A stretch of DNA of 64,000 bases. Origin: Pogonophryne albipinna. Its lineage: Eukaryota > Chordata > Actinopteri > Perciformes > Artedidraconidae. Both the position numbers and the translations under genes were made by a program. Below are positions 32,374-44,321 of the stretch, piece by piece (the stretch's first letter is position 1; each line of letters starts with the position of its first letter). The stretch is taken from assembly GCA_028583405.1 (NCBI GenBank), contig CM053255.1, positions 35,408,721 to 35,472,720 of the forward strand, written 5' to 3'. A model generated the notes under the pieces. It was not told the DNA's origin, did no database searches, and worked only from the letters and a program-made list of their open reading frames with translations.

Positions 32374-32805
32374 ATTTCCAGTTACTTTACATTCAGTATA
32401 AAATCACAGACACACATATACATAGGCTACATCTGATTACAAAGTCTCATCTGTACAGGACGGTAAAATAATAACAGGCACACATATAAATAAATCTATG
32501 ACAAAGTCTCATCTATACAGAACAGTATGATAAAATAATCGATGGCAAAAACATGTCACTGTAAATGTCTCCGTTGTGGGACGAATAAATCAATGATTAA
32601 TTTAATCATCTACACATGTAATCTAACTTTTACACACCAAAATAACGTTAACACAGAGTAAACGTTTGCTAATGAAGAGTCTATTTTGTCCCAATAAAAA
32701 GTTCATGACTATCGACAAAAAATATATATCAATAAACCTATTGTTCATTTTTGCGGTATTCCCCACACATTGCCAGTACACTATTACTGTAATATTTACA
32801 CTTAC

Positions 32806-32955
32806 CCATGTCCAAATGGATCCTTGTTGTTGTCTTTGTGTTCTTCTTCTTCTTCAGAAGAGTTGAAGACTTCAGGTTCTGAGGCTCCATCTTCACTGCT
32901 GCTAGCGAAAAAAATCTCTAGCGAAGTCGGCAACTGTAAAGTTTTTTTTAGCCAT
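32806..32955 (-). pseudogene. piggyBac transposase first exon (frameshifted)
   Basis: The minus-strand ATG at 32955 opens MAKKNFTVADF. After a shift at the poly-T near 32927 the sequence reads FASSSEDGASEPEVFNSSEE and an acidic run, then DPFGHG at a donor-like GGG/TAAGTG. An acidic N-terminus with S/E clusters is typical of fish PGBD-type transposases. The exon ends at the (CA)n-containing intron. Identity is inferred from the terminus and N-terminal style, since no catalytic domain is visible. Confidence 0.5.
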
Positions 32956-33471
32956 TTACTCTGTCTCTCTCTCCTCACAGAGGTAAACTGATGGGAGACA
33001 CGTGGTTTATGTTTGTTTTACTTGGTGGGTAGGCCCTTAGTGATTTCTCGATGTCCATTGGTCATTTCAGACCATGATGGCTGCCGGCCGAGATTTCCTT
33101 GACGGACACACAAATCCACCAATCCCACACAGTGTAAAGTCAAGCTGCTTTGAGCGGCCATATTGGCTGCTGTGCCCTGGTTACAGTCTCACAGGAGATA
33201 CCGCTGGAAAGCTACTCTTCCAGCGATTCCGCGGATATCTGAATCATATTTCTACTCCTTATAATCGAAAATATATGATTAATTACGTAAAATTATGCGC
33301 ACCTGGACGCGCCAGCGCGTCCACCGACTCCAGAGGGTTAAACTAACAGAAAGACACCAGCCAATGGTCGATATTGTTGACTTTATTTTAGAATAGCAGA
33401 TCTCTGCGACCAGCTATAGTTTGTCGGCTTTGTCAGTGAACGTGTGCCTCTGCTCCGATCGTGAGCTTTAC

Positions 33472-34400
33472 GGCCTGTCCACACTACAGCTTCGACAGCT
33501 TCAAAAACGGTTTCCAACGCGTCTGCCCATTCCTTGGAATGGGGTTACGTCACTTTTCGCCGAACTGCATTGTGGGAAGCAGAGCGGAGCTTTCCTGGGC
33601 CCTTTCTCATTTCATCAAATCCCCCTCCTCGACTCCTCGACTCCTCGGTCCTCCGGTGGTGACCCGGAAATGAATTTCAGCGCGCCATGTTGAAGGACAT
33701 CTCATTTCTCTAAATGCACTTCGAGGACCGAGCATCGAGCATCGAGGAGGCTCTCTGGAGGAGCTCTAACCGAGGATACACTGATGGGTCCTCCACGGTC
33801 CTCCACGGCTCCTTCGTGGATGCATTTCCGGCAACAGAGATGTTTCAAAGAGTCGTGACGCACGGCCGGACTGATCTCAGCCAATGACAGCTCTGCATGC
33901 ATCCCCTGGATATTATTTTATTAACTGCTCTCATCGCGACGCGATGTTTCCTGAGAGAACAGCTGTGATGTCCGTGCAGAAATCAGAGCAGTGTGTATAA
34001 TATATATCACTCAGTATAACAGGCCTACTCTCTTTATTTGCTGTAGTTTAGTAGATATCTACAAACAAAGAGTCCATATTTTTCTAAAACCATTTAGTGC
34101 TTCACATAATAAAATACACAACGGCTGTTAGCTGTAGGTGCGTGTGTGTGTTTGGTACAGTGTGTGTGTGTAGATGCAGCGGACAGACAGGTCTCAGTTG
34201 GTTTGGTGTCCTCTGCTTACTTTTAATACTTGTAAATAAAACTTTTGGTCCGTCATTTATTTTCCTCATTGTAGCGACCAGAGAGAGGGGGGGGGGGGTA
34301 TATCCAGTCTGTGTTACGTTAATATGAGAGTGCTCTGTTTGATTCTGAAATTGTATATATATGTATATAAATATATACATATATGTATATAAATATATAC

Positions 34401-34439
<39 letters not shown>

Positions 34440-34967
34440 CGCATCTGTAGCCTGTTATTGTCTCATTATTCCGCATTGTGAATGAATCAAAGTGGTCATG
34501 AACACATCTGTCCATCAGACAGAGGGCTGCTGTGCCTCCTGTCATCATTAATGGACGTCTCTTTAAAATGACCGCTCAGAGGAGAGGAGTTCTCATTTCT
34601 CTAATCGCCTGCTGCTTCCCCTCCTCTCTCCTCGGTTCCCCTCCTCGGCTCCTCGGCTCACATCTCCTGTGGGCGGGACTAAGTATCGAGGATAGGAGTC
34701 GAGGAGGGGAGTCGAGGAGGGGAGTTAGAGAAATGAGAAAGGGCCCTGGCGTTTCAGGCTGCAAAAGTTGAGCAATGTTCAACTTTTGAAGCTTCTGAAG
34801 CTTTCGGTGGAAGCGTCAGCCAATCAAATCATATGCCAGTACAAGCTCTAGCCAATCAAACCGCTGCTTGTGTGTCAGGGGTGGGAGATTCATGTGATTG
34901 GTTGTTGGTCGAGCTTCAGACACGCCCAGCTCCAAGCTTTTTGTTAAGCTGTAGTGTGGACGGGCCG
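33472..34967. mobile_element. TIR DNA element, possibly PIF/Harbinger-like, with nested inverted repeat (copy B)
   Basis: The ends are inverted: CGGCCTGTCCACACTACAGC at 33472 and the reverse complement of CGGCCCGTCCACACTACAGC ending at 34967. Both are flanked by TTA, which fits a 3-bp target duplication. Inside, TGGGCCCTTTCTCATTTC at 33596 pairs with its near-complement ending near 34747, suggesting a nested element. That inner part matches compound repeat copy A. No transposase is present. Confidence 0.6.
34340..34436. repeat. Tandem AT/GT simple repeat
   Basis: A 24-bp unit of the type 'tatatgtatataaatatata' is repeated about twice and passes into a GT run of about 30 bp. Confidence 0.85.
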
Positions 34968-35477
34968 TTACACCGCAGCACCTCCCGCGGGACTCTGCTG
35001 CGGTTCCTCCGTGCAGAGCGTCCGTTTCCTAAACCATGCCATGCAGGGGCGGTTCTAGGGGGGGGGCAAACAGGGGCCAGTGCCCCCATAACATTGACCA
35101 GGTACCCCCCTATGGCTCCCCTCCAAAAAAAGGTTACAATATTACGATTTATTGGAATTAAATCAAATCAGAGACCCGGATGTACAGTGGAGATTAAACT
35201 GTTCATTACCTTATAAAAGCAAATACTGTTTATGTTTTTTAATTAAATTGTCACTTAAATTTACCAAAACAAATACCAATTATTGTATTTTAAGTTATTT
35301 TACAAAATTACTTTATACTGTCTTTGTCAATTTAACCCGCTTTTATTGAACCCCTCTCATGAAATAACTGGCCCCAGCCTGATGCTATGTATGTGAGTGC
35401 ATAAAGCTGAGATATGCATATATTTATTTCCTTTCTCTTTGAAAGTTTCAGAGTTTAAAGTGAGGCATGATGCAGAA

Positions 35478-35521
35478 ATGAGTGAAGCAAAAAGGAGGAA
35501 ACTTACAGACTTCTTTAAAAG
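35478..35521 (+). pseudogene. First exon of the hAT transposase
   Basis: The ATG opens MSEAKRRKLTDFFK and is followed by a donor-like AAG/GTATGC. A short basic start ending in DFF is typical of fish hAT transposases of this group. An acceptor-like AAATGCAG at 35614-35621 begins the next exon, about 100 bp downstream. Confidence 0.6.
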
Positions 35522-35621
35522 GTATGCAAGACATCACTGCTACTTAGCGTGTCAAAGCCATTTGTATCTTTTATTTATTCACCATAAGTTCCTTTGTTAA
35601 TTATCCTACATTTAAATGCAG

Positions 35622-36876
35622 AGTTGAGCAGAACAAGGCAGGTGATGGGCGAGCAGGGCAGCTTGGAAAAGAGAGAGGATCAGAGCAGCGTAAAGAAGGG
35701 AAGGGAGTGGAGGAACTTGAGGAGAGGAGAGGAGTAGAGCAGGCTGAGGAGAGCAGAGCAGCCTGAGGAGGACAGAGGAGCAGGGCAGTTTGAGGAGAGC
35801 AGAGCAGAGCAGCCTGAGGAGGACAGAGCAGAGCAGCCTGAGGAGAGCAGAGCAGAGCAGCCTGAGGAGAGCAGAGCAGAGCAGCCTGAGGAGAGCAGAG
35901 CAGAGCAGCCTGAGGAGAGCAGAGCAGCCTGAGGAGGACAGAGGAGCACGGCAGTTTGAGGAGGACAGAGGAGCACGGCAGCCTGAGGAGAGCAGAGCAG
36001 AGCAGCCTGAGGAGGACAGAGGAGCACGGCAGTTTGAGGAGGACAGAGGAGCACGGCAGCCTGAGGAGAGCAGAGCAAAGCAGCCTGAGGAGGACAGAGG
36101 AGCACGGCAGTTTGAGGAGGACAGAGGAGCAGAGCAGCCTGAGGAGGACAGAGGAGCACGGCAGCCTGAGGAGAGCAGAGCAGAGCAGCCTGAGGAGGAC
36201 AGAGGAGCACGGCAGTTTGAGGAGGACAGAGGAGCACGGCAGCCTGAGGAGAGCAGAGCAAAGCAGCCTGAGGAGGACAGAGGAGCACGGCAGTTTGAGG
36301 AGGACAGAGGAGCAGAGCAGCCTGAGGAGGACAGAGGAGCACGGCAGTTTGAGGAGGACAGAGGAGCAGAGCAGCCTGAGGAGGACAGAGGAGCACGGCA
36401 GTTTGAGGAGGACAGAGGAGCAGAGCAGCCTGAGGAGAGCAGAGCAGAGCAGCCTGAGGAGGACAGAGGAGCAGGGCAGCCTGAGGAGAGCAGAGCAGCC
36501 TGAGTAGAGCAGAGCAGAGCAGCCTGAGGAGGACAGAGGAGCACGGCAGTTTGAGGAGGACAGAGCAGAGCAGCCTTAGGAGAGCAGAGCAGAGCAGCCT
36601 GAGGAGAGCAGAGCAGAGCAGCCTGAGGAGAGCAGAGCAGAGAAGCCTGAGGAGGACAGAGGAGCAGAGCAGCCTGAGGAGAGCAGAGCAGAGCAGTCTG
36701 AGGAGAGCAGAGGAGCAGAGCAGCCTGAGGAGGACAGAGCAGAGCAGCCTGAGGAGAGCAGAGCAGAGCAGCCTGAGGAGAGCAGAGCAGAGCAGCCTGA
36801 GGAGGACAGAGGAGCACGGCAGTTTGAGGAGGACAGAGGAGCACGGCAGGGAAGCAGTGTAGGAAAGGCTGACAAC
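35622..36876 (+). repeat. 24/27-bp coding minisatellite in the second exon
   Basis: Units are 24 bp (residues PEESRAEQ) and 27 bp (PEEDRGARQ, FEEDRGARQ), both multiples of three. The array runs roughly 35740-36850 and enters the transposase in frame (RGARQGSSVGKADN). Stops and shifts occur in places (TGA near 35764; a TAG at 36501-36503), so the whole is no longer one frame. Reverse-strand frames rich in Leu, Ser and Cys are artefacts. Confidence 0.85.
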
Positions 36877-38905
36877 TTGCCTGACTGCTGGAATCAAAGT
36901 CAATTGGAATATTTTACACAGAAATATACATTTCTAATAGTTGGAAATAAAAAAATAGGATGCAAATCATGCAGGGAAGCGGGATCCCTTGGGGCAATGA
37001 GAACAGGGAAACAGAGGTACTCATTCTCTACTGAATGGCAGAACTGTAGGGTAGGCCCATATGGCAACAGCAATGAGAAGCAAATGAAATCTTTGAGAAA
37101 GAAAATAAATGAACATAGTGTCTCACAGAGTCACAAATTAGCACAGGACATAGTAAAAAGACAAAATGAAGAAGCTTTAAAATCAAGCTTTCTAAAAACC
37201 CAAAAATAAATGTTGGCTTCCACCCATAATGTCTTTAGAACGGCATACTACATTGCAAAAAATAACCGGCCATACTATGATCATCCTGGACTAATAGAAC
37301 TACAAATGATAAATGGTGTAAATGTTGGCCGAGTACTCCACTCAAATGTTACATAAACAGACATTGTACATGTTATCTCAAAAGAAATGAGGGAAGCCCT
37401 ATTGGCAAGTATCAAAGTGACCCGACCAAAGCTAACTGTTCTTGTGGATGAAAGCACATCATTAAGCAAGAAGTCTTGTCTTATTGTGTACCTAAGAACG
37501 TCAGTTGATAGCTCAGAGCCAGTGACCTTCTTCCTAGATCTTCTCGAGCTAGAGAGTACAACTGCAGATGGAATCATTAGTCAACTACTGAACTGTCTAC
37601 AGACATATGGTCTTGATGATGCTTTTCTGAAAGAATGTCTGGTGGGATTCTGCTCAGATGGAGCCTCAGTAATGGTAGGCAGAAAGAATGGCGTCTACAC
37701 TAAACTGAGAAGTACCCAGGCCTCATAGGCTGGCATTGTCTAAACCATAGGTTGGAGTCGTCTGTGTCAGATGCAGTCAAGCACCGAAACCAACCACTTC
37801 ACAGCTTTTCTGGACAAGCTATACTGTCTCTATCATCAGTCACCAAAGAACTTAAGAGAGCTTGATGCTGCAGTCTCTGAGTGTATGCTTGAGGAAGATT
37901 GGTCGCGTCCTCGGGATAAGGTGGGTGGCTTCATCTTTTAGGACAGTAAATGCTGTTTGGACCATGTATGCTGCACTCTATCATCACCTCACATCCGCAA
38001 GTGTAGATGTGAATCGTTCCTCAAATGATAGATGCATGTATGAGGGGCTAGCAGCAAAGCTGACGTCAGTTGCTTTTGTTAAAAACCTGGGACTGATGAT
38101 GGATGCACTTGAGGAGCTGAAAGACCTGTCTGAGGCTCTACAGTCGAGAGACATTAGACTGTCTCAATCAGTAAATCTGATAAAAAGACAGCTAGATGTT
38201 TTTAAAACCATGAGCAGGAACCCAGACAGTGGTCTGTTCTACAAAACCGCATGTGAGGCAGAGCAGCAAGGTGTTTTTAATGACATAGCACTATGCAATG
38301 ACCCAAGGCAGAAGATAATAGATCCCACAAAGTTTTATGCAGCACTATGCAAAAGCATGGAAACAAGGATGGTCACAAGTGAAGAGGAATCCCTCTTTCA
38401 AAAGGTCAATGTTCTTGATACAAAGACATGGCCAAGCCCTCTACCATTAATGTATGGTGAGTGTGAAATAAGAGAGCTATGCACTCTTTTGAAAATCGGA
38501 TTCTCTGGTGTTAAGCAAAGTTATAGGGACTTTAAGGAGAATGCCAGTGTGCCAATGCACATGTCCCTTCTAAAGCTTAAGAATGCAGTGGAAACCATTG
38601 CTGTGAGCAGTGTAGAGTGTGAGAGGGGTTTCTCAGAAATGAATGCAGTTGTAACATCAATGCGCTCACAACTGAAAACTCAAAATGTCTCTGCTCTAAT
38701 GTTCATTCAAATGGTTGGACCTCCTCTTACCTCTTGGGACCCCACAAAATATGTGAGGAAGTGGGTAGCTACCAGAAGGTCTGCAGACCATTTAGCCTGT
38801 AGACAAAGATGCATGACTACACAGGCTTCCCCCTATCAGCCCATCTGGGATTTGATGAAGCAGCTGGTCGTACATACAGTAATGTTGTTGAACTGCTTAT
38901 ATTGA
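36877..38905 (+). pseudogene. hAT transposase, KIAA1586-like
   Basis: The N-terminal zinc-finger-like part reads CWNQSQLEYFTQKY and IGCKSCREA with a later NEHSVSQSHK. The RNase H-like core has LTVLVDESTSLSKKSCLIV, FCSDGASVMVGRKNGV and WHCLNHRLE. The C-terminal dimerisation region reads VSSVECERGFSEMNAVV and LMFIQMVGPPL. Breaks are TAA at 37207-37209, TAA at 37354-37356, TAG at 37726-37728, and shifts between 37730 and 37862, where FTAFLDKLYCLYHQSPKN is in another frame. Transposases of this type cut and paste hAT DNA with 8-bp duplications. The similarity to proteins annotated KIAA1586-like is from recognition. Confidence 0.82.
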
Positions 38906-39269
38906 TGTGGACTTTCATTCCTCAATCAATTCAGATAATATGTCTCTGTACTCATATAGTTGTTTTTTAATGTTCTTGAGTAAGTGTGCAGAGAAATGTT
39001 GACTTAAAATGGCAATTTGAAGGTCTGTAATTTGTGAAAAATGTTTGTGTATATATTAATAATTTCAAATGTAAATTCATTCCAGTTAAATAATACTAAT
39101 AAAAAGACGGTCTATTTGACTTTCTATGTTTACTTTCTCGATTGGTGGCATGAAATAGTGCATCTGATACAGGAGCAGTTGCTTTAGGATTGGGCATCAT
39201 ATATTGCCCCCCCCCCCAAAAAAAAACACAGCCCCCCCACATATCAAATCCCAACTTAACCCCTGCATA

Positions 39270-40480
39270 TAAATGGTCAAAAAGTGTACATTCTCCGTTA
39301 GCCTACGAGCTCCCCGTTTGAGCGAAGGACTATTCCTTCTCAATGTAGCATGACATTGGATATGCGCTTAACTTGTCCTGGATTGGAATTTTTCCGAACA
39401 TTTCCCTAGGAGGAGTTTGCAAAAATGTGCTTAAAATGCATGAAAAACGCACATATTTGAAAATTGCCGAGTGAGGGGCGGGGCTAATGGAAGGCAATTT
39501 GAAATATGTCCAGATTAATAAGAGCAATGTGTAGACCGCGTTTCGTGAATATTGGAAAACCTATATGCGAGTAGTTTGGAGTAATTTGGAGTAATTTGCG
39601 ACATGTAAATCGTAAAAAATTGTGTATTCGCTGTTAGCTTACGACCTCCCCGATTGAGCTAGCAACTATTTTCTTCGCAAATTTAGCATCACATTGGATA
39701 TGGGCTGAATTTGTCCGGGATAGGAATTTTTTTCCATAATTTCCCTAGGAGGAGTTCGCAAGAATGTGCTTAAAATGCATGAAAAACGCACATTGTTGAA
39801 TATGGCCAACTTCCTGGGGGGCGGGGCTAATTAAAAGCCATTTGAAATATGTGTGCAATTATAATAGCAATGTGTATACAGCGTTTCGTGAATATCGGAA
39901 AAACTATATGCGAGTAGTTTGTAGTAATTTGCGACATGTAAATCGTCAAAAATTGAACATTCTCCGTTCGCTTACAAGCTCATCGTTTGAGCGATCGATT
40001 ATTCCTTCTCAATTTAGCATCATATTGGATATGGGCTGAACTTGTCCTGGATTGGAATTTTTTCGATTATTCCCCTAGGAGGAGTTTGCAGAAATGTCCT
40101 TAAAATGCATGAAAAACGCACATTTTTCAAAATGGCCGACTTCCTGGGGGGCGGGGCTAATGGAAGGCAATTTGAAATATGTGTGCAATCATAATAGTAA
40201 TGGGTATACAGCGTTTCGTGAATATCGGAAAAACTATATGCGAGCAGTTTGGAGCAATTTGCACCATGTAAATCGTCAAAAATGGTGTATTCGCTGTTAG
40301 CTTACGACCTCCACGAGTGATTTTTCAAAAATGTGCTCGGCAATTAAGTATCATATTGGATAGGGGCTGAACTTGTCGTGCATTGGAATTTTTCCAATCA
40401 TTCCCCTAGGAGGAGTTTGCAAGAATGTGCTTAAAATGCATGGACGACTTCCTGGGGGGCGGGGCTAATGGAATCTATTT
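39270..40480. repeat. Tandem array of about 335-bp units, 3-4 copies
   Basis: Landmarks repeat at 39357, 39694, 40028 and 40358 ('ggatatgggctgaacttgtc' and variants), giving spacings of about 337, 334 and 330 bp. Each unit also has 'ccctaggaggagtttgcaa', 'aaaatgcatgaaaaacgcac' and 'gggcggggctaat'. Divergence between units is moderate. No coding frame is shared among units. Confidence 0.88.
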
Positions 40481-41560
40481 ACAAATATGTCCGCAATTCC
40501 ATGAGGAATGCCTGTGCCAAAATTCGTGAAGTTCTGAGAAACTATATGTGACTACCACACAATAGGGGGCGCTAGTGAGCAGTTTTTTTGAAAAATTCAT
40601 GTTTTTTTTTACATTCTCGAAAAGGTCGTGGGCTCTGACGTGTGTCCCAAGTTTTGCGTCCGAAACTCATTTTATGCTATCGCAATTTAAAAAAAATGTA
40701 TAGGCCACGCCCACATTCTGAATTTGTTGCGACACTTTAAATCTGAGTTCGTAGTCACCCCGAGAGTATGTGTAAAAAAAAAAAATTAGTCCATCCGCTC
40801 TTGAGTTATAAATTAGTGGTGTTTTTGGCGCCCCCTATTGTCCAAAATGGAAATGCTTTGGTGTGCCTATTCCCCAAGACAGACTGAACCTATCTACCAA
40901 AATCTGTGATGTTTGGATACATTGTTGATGAGTTATGAGCATTTCTTTCTAAGCCCCGCCTTTTTGCGAGTACGTTTTGATTGACGGCGGCAATATTTAT
41001 CGTCCTAACATGCTCATTTTCTACGGTAATGTGTCTGACCCTCCACCGATGCTGTATACATCGGTGTTGAAAAACTGAAAATTTAAATGTAAGTGAATAT
41101 TTAACTGTTTTGAACATTATGCTAATTTAAATGTAAAAAAATGTAGGCGGAGCTTAGGGTTCCAAGAGGATTATTTGTAGAGCAAGTCCACCCGGATATG
41201 TGTGCAAAAGGTCATCAGGTCATTTGGAGTTACGGTGAGACTTTGTAAATGTATTCCGAAATGGGCTTTTTTTATAGGTGGCGCTAGTGAGCAGGTTGGA
41301 ATATTTAACCCATTGACTCCAGAATATTGTAGTTTTCACCAGTCCTGGCGTCCGTGCAAAATTATACAACTTTTGAAGCGTCCTAAAGGCCTCAAAAACA
41401 GGAAACGCCAGCAGAAAAATAATAATTCCACCAATAACAATAGGTTTCCTCGCACTTCGTAAAAATAATAATTCCACCAATAACAATAGGTTTCCTCGCA
41501 CTTCGTGCTAGGACGCGAGGGCCCGCTCATCACTGCGCGCACATGTGCGATCGCAGTTTT
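40481..41560. repeat. Repeat tail region with a 46-bp direct duplication and hairpin end
   Basis: The region continues the array with noncoding motifs such as 'ggcgctagtgagcag' (40571, 41281). At about 41415-41507 a 46-bp segment (aataataattccaccaataa ... ctcgcacttcgt) occurs twice in direct tandem. It ends in a hairpin-like TCCTCGCACTTCGTGCTAGG. The next about 60 bp are the inverse of 21474-21535. Confidence 0.7.
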
Positions 41561-42225
41561 AATTATTTTTCATTTTCCCCTCTCATATTCAGTGTGGACG
41601 GATTGAGACAGCGTGGTGTCCAGAGAGCTGCAGAGACTTCAGGGAGAAACCTCCGTGTGATGGACGTCCTGTCTGTTGGTTTGGAGAGGACTGAGGGTCT
41701 TTCCTCTGTGAGGAGGACCAGGCCTGATGGAGGAGCCCATGCTGGGCAAAGCTGATACCGACTGCACAGGCCTAGTCTGTCACTTTATCTACTAAATGTG
41801 TTTATGTATACATTTAATAGGTTTACACCTTCTGTCCATATGTGCTTTTTATTTAAAACATGTTTGATTAAGTTTTGGCTTACCTGTGCTGAAGTTCACT
41901 GCTGTGAGGAGTCCAGTTCTGTCTCTCACTCTCTGGTCCAGCCTGTCTGCATCACCTGGACACCTTAAACAAACAGATATATATGTAAAGTACCATGTGT
42001 ACAAACAATATAACTGATTCTCTTCTCTTGAACATGTTGGATTGTGTATTGTCCGAGTCAGGGTCCTTTTTATTTTACTGTAACTTTGGAAGTTGTGTTA
42101 CCAATGCTTACTGTTTATTTGATACCCATTTGGTAATGCAATTAATAAAAACAACAAGGTTTGGGTTCATTCTTCAGATGACTGTGACGTTAAAGTGTAA
42201 GCTCAATAATGAACTCCAGCTCAAC
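41561..42225. other. Gene-free stretch with one exon-like antisense segment
   Basis: On the minus strand near 41885-41970 an open segment (GDADRLDQRVRDRTGLLTAV) ends at a donor-like CACAG/GTAAG. I do not recognise the protein. A plus-strand frame (41543-41755) is basic and without a domain. Nothing else is assignable. Confidence 0.35.
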
Positions 42226-42230
42226 CAACC

Positions 42231-42599
42231 TGTGAGACTGACCGTTGAGCGGCCCGACCAAGCAAGGAGGCAGAGGCAGAACGTCCAAAATACAACCCGG
42301 TGTGGGCATTTACTACTCACGGGCACATGACAAAGCTTCAATCTTGCTGTTCACATGAGCACAGTCACCAGCCACAAGGATCTCACACACCAAACAAAAC
42401 AGGAAACACAGAGCCTAAATACCCACACTAATTAACCCAACAAGACACAGGTGAGGGGGGAGGAGACAACACAGGGCACCAGGTGCACACAATCAACAGC
42501 AACAGACATGGGGAAAGGGAACACTTTTCAAAATAAAAAACGTGCAATATACAAAGCCCGAAGCCGTCAGTCCACAGTGACGAAGCCATCTTCGTCACA
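42231..42599 (-). mobile_element. Solo LTR (369 bp) with 5-bp target duplication
   Basis: The ends are TGTGAGACTG and TTCGTCACA on the plus strand. The duplication CAACC is at 42226-42230 and 42600-42604. The minus strand begins TGTGACGAAGATGG, like LTRs of fish gypsy elements. No internal sequence is left, so it arose by LTR-LTR recombination. Confidence 0.88.
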
Positions 42600-42604
42600 C
42601 AACC

Positions 42605-42949
42605 ATATTGTAATATCTAAGTAATCATCTTGAAATATGGTTGATTTCACATACACTACTTCAACATTAGCTTGTCTACATACTTGAGCATAGCCAATTT
42701 AAATTAACTTTAGCGATGCATACAGTTCCTACCTACATAATAAAATATCTCTCTAAATTACAAGGATTACCTTATTTTATCAACCTCAAACAGAAGCCGT
42801 TTGTTCTACAGTATTATCCTACGTAACGCTTAACACTTGTCTATATCGTTTTAACCTTTTTATATACAGTCTATGATTTTAACTTGGAGGCTACGATTAG
42901 CATTGTTAGCACCGATGTAGATACCACTCGCTTACACGCTAACCCAAGC
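42605..42949. other. Gene-free stretch
   Basis: AT-rich DNA with no frame or repeat that I recognise. Confidence 0.4.
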
Positions 42950-43049
42950 CTTAACATTCATTACGTTTTTTTTCATTACTCATACCTCTCCAGCCTGCCA
43001 CCACCCCTCCAATCCCCCACTTGACCAATTTTGCCCTCCTCAATATCCG

Positions 43050-43893
43050 GTGACTTAACAATAAAGCCCACATCATCCACGAAATAATTCTGGACAAATC
43101 CATCGACTTCCTTCTGCTCACTGAAACCTGGCAACAACCCAATGACTTATTCTCCCTCAATCAAACATCCCCTCCTGGTTTTAATTACATCACTAAACCC
43201 CGCCCCTCACGCCGTGGTGGTGGGCTGGCTGTCATCTACAACCAGAACATGCGGACTACAGAACTCACCCTCCCCTCAGTACCATCCTTCGAATTCCTCG
43301 CCTTCAAAGCCCCTCCCTCACTGACACCTATCCTCATTTACCACCCCCCCAAACCACATCCCTCCTTCCTCTCTGAACTCCTCACCATTGCTTCATCCCT
43401 CTCCCCACGTCTGTTACTCCTCGGCGACCTCAACATCCACATGGACTCCCCCACCTGCAAACTCGCTTCTGAATTCTCCTCCCTTCTGGACAATTTCTCA
43501 TTTACCCAACATGTCACCATTTCCACCCATGATAAAGGACACATCCTTGACCTTGTCTGCTCCACCAACCTCCCAGTACTCGACCTCCACCCCTGCCTCT
43601 TTCCCCTGTCTGACCACAAACTCATACAGTTCACCATCGCCTCCCCCGTCTGCCACCCCCCCCATCCAGGATCATCACCTTCCGTAATTTACGCTCTGTC
43701 GATCCCCAGCACCTCTCCGACCTGCTATCCTCTACTCTCCCCCTGGACTCGAACCTCAGCTCACCCGATGAACAACTCAACCATCTTAATTCCACCCTAC
43801 TCGCCTCCCTCAACAGCCTGGCCCCCCTCAAAAGGAAAAATGTCACTTTCAAAACCTCCTCACCCCGGTTCACCCCTGCACTCCGTAAGCTGA
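43050..43893 (+). pseudogene. LINE apurinic-like endonuclease domain
   Basis: The frame gives RRGGGLAVIYNQN, LLLLGDLNIHMD, HVTISTHDKGHILDLVCSTN and LSDHKLIQFTI, the conserved blocks of the APE-type endonuclease of LINEs (GD-N and SDH motifs). This enzyme nicks the target DNA to prime reverse transcription. Several stops and shifts occur, for instance around 43220 and after 43660, so the domain is no longer made as one piece. Confidence 0.8.
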
Positions 43894-44321
43894 AGCAAAC
43901 CGTCCGCCAGCTTGAACACCATGAATCCTACAAACTCCATCTCACTACCTACAGAGACGCCCTCACTGCTGCAAAAACTGCTTACCTCACCATCTTTACT
44001 GACCCCTCCCATAACCCCAGGACCCTCTTCTCCACCGTCAACAAGCTCCTCAAACCCCGTGCTGACACCCTCCCTTCCTCCACTTCCACTTTATGCAGTT
44101 CATTCCTCCAGTTTTTCTCTGACAAAATCACTGCCATTAATCACTCCCTGTCCACCGCATCTGACACACAAACATCTCCCCCAACATGCACCGCCACAAT
44201 TTCTCCCCCCATCTCCCTGGACCTTCCGAGCCCTCCTCCCCACGGCCGCCTCTCCCAGTTCACTCTGGTTACCCCATTTCAAATACTCAAACTGATCAGC
44301 TCCTCCAGACCCACAACCTGC

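Larger units (their letters stand above)
35044..39265 (+). mobile_element. Decayed autonomous-type hAT element (KIAA1586-like transposase)
   Basis: It contains a spliced-looking transposase gene. A possible left terminus is CAGGGGCGGTTCTAG at 35044. A possible right terminus is CCCCTG at 39260-39265. The shared terminus is only CAGGGG, and the flanking 8 bp do not match, so the borders are tentative. Confidence 0.5.

Noticed and set aside
35612..36903. Minus-strand frames of about 410 codons rich in Leu, Ser, Cys and Pro
   Set aside because: They are reverse readings of the 24/27-bp coding minisatellite of the hAT transposase.
35036..39273. 8-bp target duplication for the KIAA1586-like hAT
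   Set aside because: Left ATGCCATG and right CATATAAA do not match, so the borders are left tentative.
41415..41520. Helitron 3' end (hairpin)
   Set aside because: The hairpin is present but the CTRR end and a 5'-TC start are not seen, and no Rep/helicase sequence is present.
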